Assembly: GCA_014656495.1 (NCBI GenBank)
Contig: BNCN01000007.1
Location: 438,037 to 502,036, forward strand
Source: Comamonas sp. KCTC 72670
GTDB lineage: Bacteria > Myxococcota > Myxococcia > Myxococcales > Myxococcaceae
Length of the DNA stretch: 64,000 bases
Reading direction: 5' to 3'
Under the pieces are notes generated by a model. That model was not told the DNA's origin and did not search any database. It saw nothing but the letters and a program-made list of their open reading frames with translations. The first letter of the stretch is position 1; each line of letters starts with the position of its first letter. The position numbers and the translations under genes were made by a program. This document shows, in pieces, positions 63,085 through 64,000 of this stretch.

Positions 63085-63312
63085 ATGAAGAACGCGCAGG
63101 GACAGGGACAGCACTTGGACCCCGTATGTGGGAAGGCCTTGGACACACCCGAGGGCCGCCCCACCGCCGAGTACAAGAAGCGGCGGTACTTCTTCTGCTC
63201 GGAGCGCTGCCGCCACGCCTTCGAGAAGCAGGCGGAGCGCTTCCGCTTCAACGAGCTGGCCCGCGTCGGTGCGCTGATGACGCCGGGCCGCGTCCGCTGG
63301 GGAATCGCCTGA
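63085..63312 (+). CDS. YHS-domain protein
   Basis: A 75-residue protein. LDPVCGKALD and YKKRRYFFCSERCRHAFEKQAERF form a YHS domain with its conserved Cys residues, a small metal-binding fold (copper/zinc) found alone or in P-type ATPases. The ATG at 63085 is supported by GGGAGG 6 nt upstream; longer frames upstream lack this. It converges on recJ with 9 bp between stops. Confidence 0.82.
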   Translation: MKNAQGQGQHLDPVCGKALDTPEGRPTAEYKKRRYFFCSERCRHAFEKQAERFRFNELARVGALMTPGRVRWGIA

Positions 63313-63328
63313 GGGAAGGCCTCAGGCG
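63306..63328. terminator. Bidirectional hairpin shared by the YHS and recJ stop codons
   Basis: A perfect 9-bp stem (cgcctgagg/cctcaggcg, loop gaagg) contains the stop codons of both convergent genes, TGA 63310-63312 on + and its counterpart at 63322-63324 on -. It should fold on either transcript. Confidence 0.5.
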
Positions 63329-64000
63329 GCCACGCGCAAGTCCTTGAGCCGCAGCGACAGCTTGCGCTGGCCCCGGAAGGTGTCGAACCCCGCCTGGAAG
63401 GCCAGGTCCACCGGTCCTTCCACGAGCGGGGCACGGTCCGCCATGTTGAAGCCAATGGCGTCCAGCTCCGGCGCGTCCGCCAGGGCCAGCTTCAAGTGGC
63501 CATGGCCGTTGCCCGACTTGGGCGGCAGCACCCTCGGCCGCGCCACCTGCCGGCGCAGCACCAGCACGGGCTCCGGGTTGCCCTGACCGAAGGGTCCCAG
63601 CCGCTGGAGTGACTCCACCGCGCTCGCATCCAGCTCGCTCGGATTCACCACCGCGTCCACGCGGCACCGGGGGATGAGGTCCTCCGGGGACAGCCGCTGG
63701 GCGGCGATCTTCTCGAAGGCCTCCCGGAAGGCCGGCAGGCGGTCCGCGTCGATGGTGAGCCCCGCGGCATGTTTGTGCCCACCGAAGCGCGTCAACATCT
63801 CCGCGCAGCCGCTGAGCGCGTCGTGCAGGTGGAAGGCCTCGATGCTGCGCGCCGAGCCCTTCCCCACCCCGTCCTTGACGCCCACCATGACGGTGGGCCG
63901 GTAGAAGCGCTCCACCACGCGCGAGGCCACGATGCCGATGACGCCCGGGTGCCAGCCCTCGTCGTAGAGCACGAGCCCGCGCGCGTCCTTGAGCGACTCG
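63322..64000 (-). CDS. recJ: Single-stranded-DNA-specific exonuclease RecJ, C-terminal part (runs off the right edge)
   Basis: About 225 codons, running to the window end. The chain includes ARGLVLYDEGWHPGVIGIVASRVVERFYRPTVM, GKGSARSIEAFHLHDAL and FGGHKHAAGLTI, the DHHA1 and C-terminal regions of RecJ, then the OB-like C-terminal domain (LGPFGQGNPEPVL, RPRVLPPKSGNGHGHLKLAL). The GGHKHAAG motif is the DHHA1 substrate-binding loop. It degrades single-stranded DNA 5' to 3' in recombination and repair. The DHH catalytic domain is outside the window. Confidence 0.9.
   Translation of the reverse strand, partial: ESLKDARGLVLYDEGWHPGVIGIVASRVVERFYRPTVMVGVKDGVGKGSARSIEAFHLHDALSGCAEMLTRFGGHKHAAGLTIDADRLPAFREAFEKIAAQRLSPEDLIPRCRVDAVVNPSELDASAVESLQRLGPFGQGNPEPVLVLRRQVARPRVLPPKSGNGHGHLKLALADAPELDAIGFNMADRAPLVEGPVDLAFQAGFDTFRGQRKLSLRLKDLRVAA

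Overview
The window is high-GC DNA (about 70 % by eye) from a predatory myxobacterium of the Myxococcus/Corallococcus group. The best evidence is a bacN-bacO-bacP-padC block (the ParABS/bactofilin adaptor system known from Myxococcus xanthus), followed a few genes later by a Tad-like gene cluster whose content and position match my memory of the second Kil (contact-dependent prey killing) cluster of M. xanthus. The many GTG starts, 4-nt GTGA/ATGA overlaps, long Pro/Ala-rich linkers and numerous lipoproteins and signalling proteins also fit. Names rest on reading the translations, not on database searches.

Layout. 1-1629 (+): 3' end of nadB, a rhomboid protease and a LOG-family protein. 1641-11340 (-): lipoprotein, pyrE, padC, three bactofilins, an alpha/beta hydrolase, a TPR protein and a hybrid histidine kinase. 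11341-11819 is the only gene-free stretch above 300 bp. 11820-13421 (+): a lipoprotein. 13449-19365 (-): tlyA, dxs, ispA, a response regulator, xseB, xseA. 19362-33206 (-): the Tad/Kil-like cluster (two FHA proteins, TadC, TadB, CpaB, a lipoprotein, four proteins of unknown or pilin-like type, three TadE/TadG-like proteins), headed by an ECF sigma factor and a zinc-finger anti-sigma factor (33303-35335). 35418-40541 (-): a DUF2085 membrane protein, two peptide-type ABC ATPases, two stand-alone MshEN (GspE N-terminal) proteins and a LolA/LolB-like lipoprotein. 40585-41781 (+): an ExbB/ExbD pair. 41884-46039 (-): acyl-CoA dehydrogenase, a MaoC/Had-type dehydratase pair and a DapB-like dehydrogenase. 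46278-47393 (+): an HD-GYP response regulator. 47406-49571 (-): a HEAT-repeat/cyclophilin lipoprotein. 49628-55872 (+): zinc-ribbon membrane protein, MoxR ATPase, DUF58 protein, SNF2 helicase. 55854-60601 (-): Smr protein, a small membrane/coiled-coil protein, DUF72 protein, lipid kinase, aspS. 60841-63312 (+): HExxH lipoprotein, outer-membrane barrel, YHS-domain protein. 63322-64000 (-): 3' part of recJ.

Functional grouping. BacNOP would form polymers that recruit PadC, which links them to ParA and ParB-DNA during chromosome segregation. The Tad-like block supplies the inner-membrane platform (TadB/TadC), the periplasmic CpaB, pilin-like subunits and two FHA regulators. The ATPase, secretin, TadZ and prepilin peptidase are not in this window, so the machine must depend on other loci. 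The platform genes run by close spacing and overlaps into xseA-xseB-regulator-ispA-dxs-tlyA, so secretion, DNA repair and isoprenoid genes may share transcripts. No rRNA, tRNA, CRISPR array, prophage or insertion sequence was seen.
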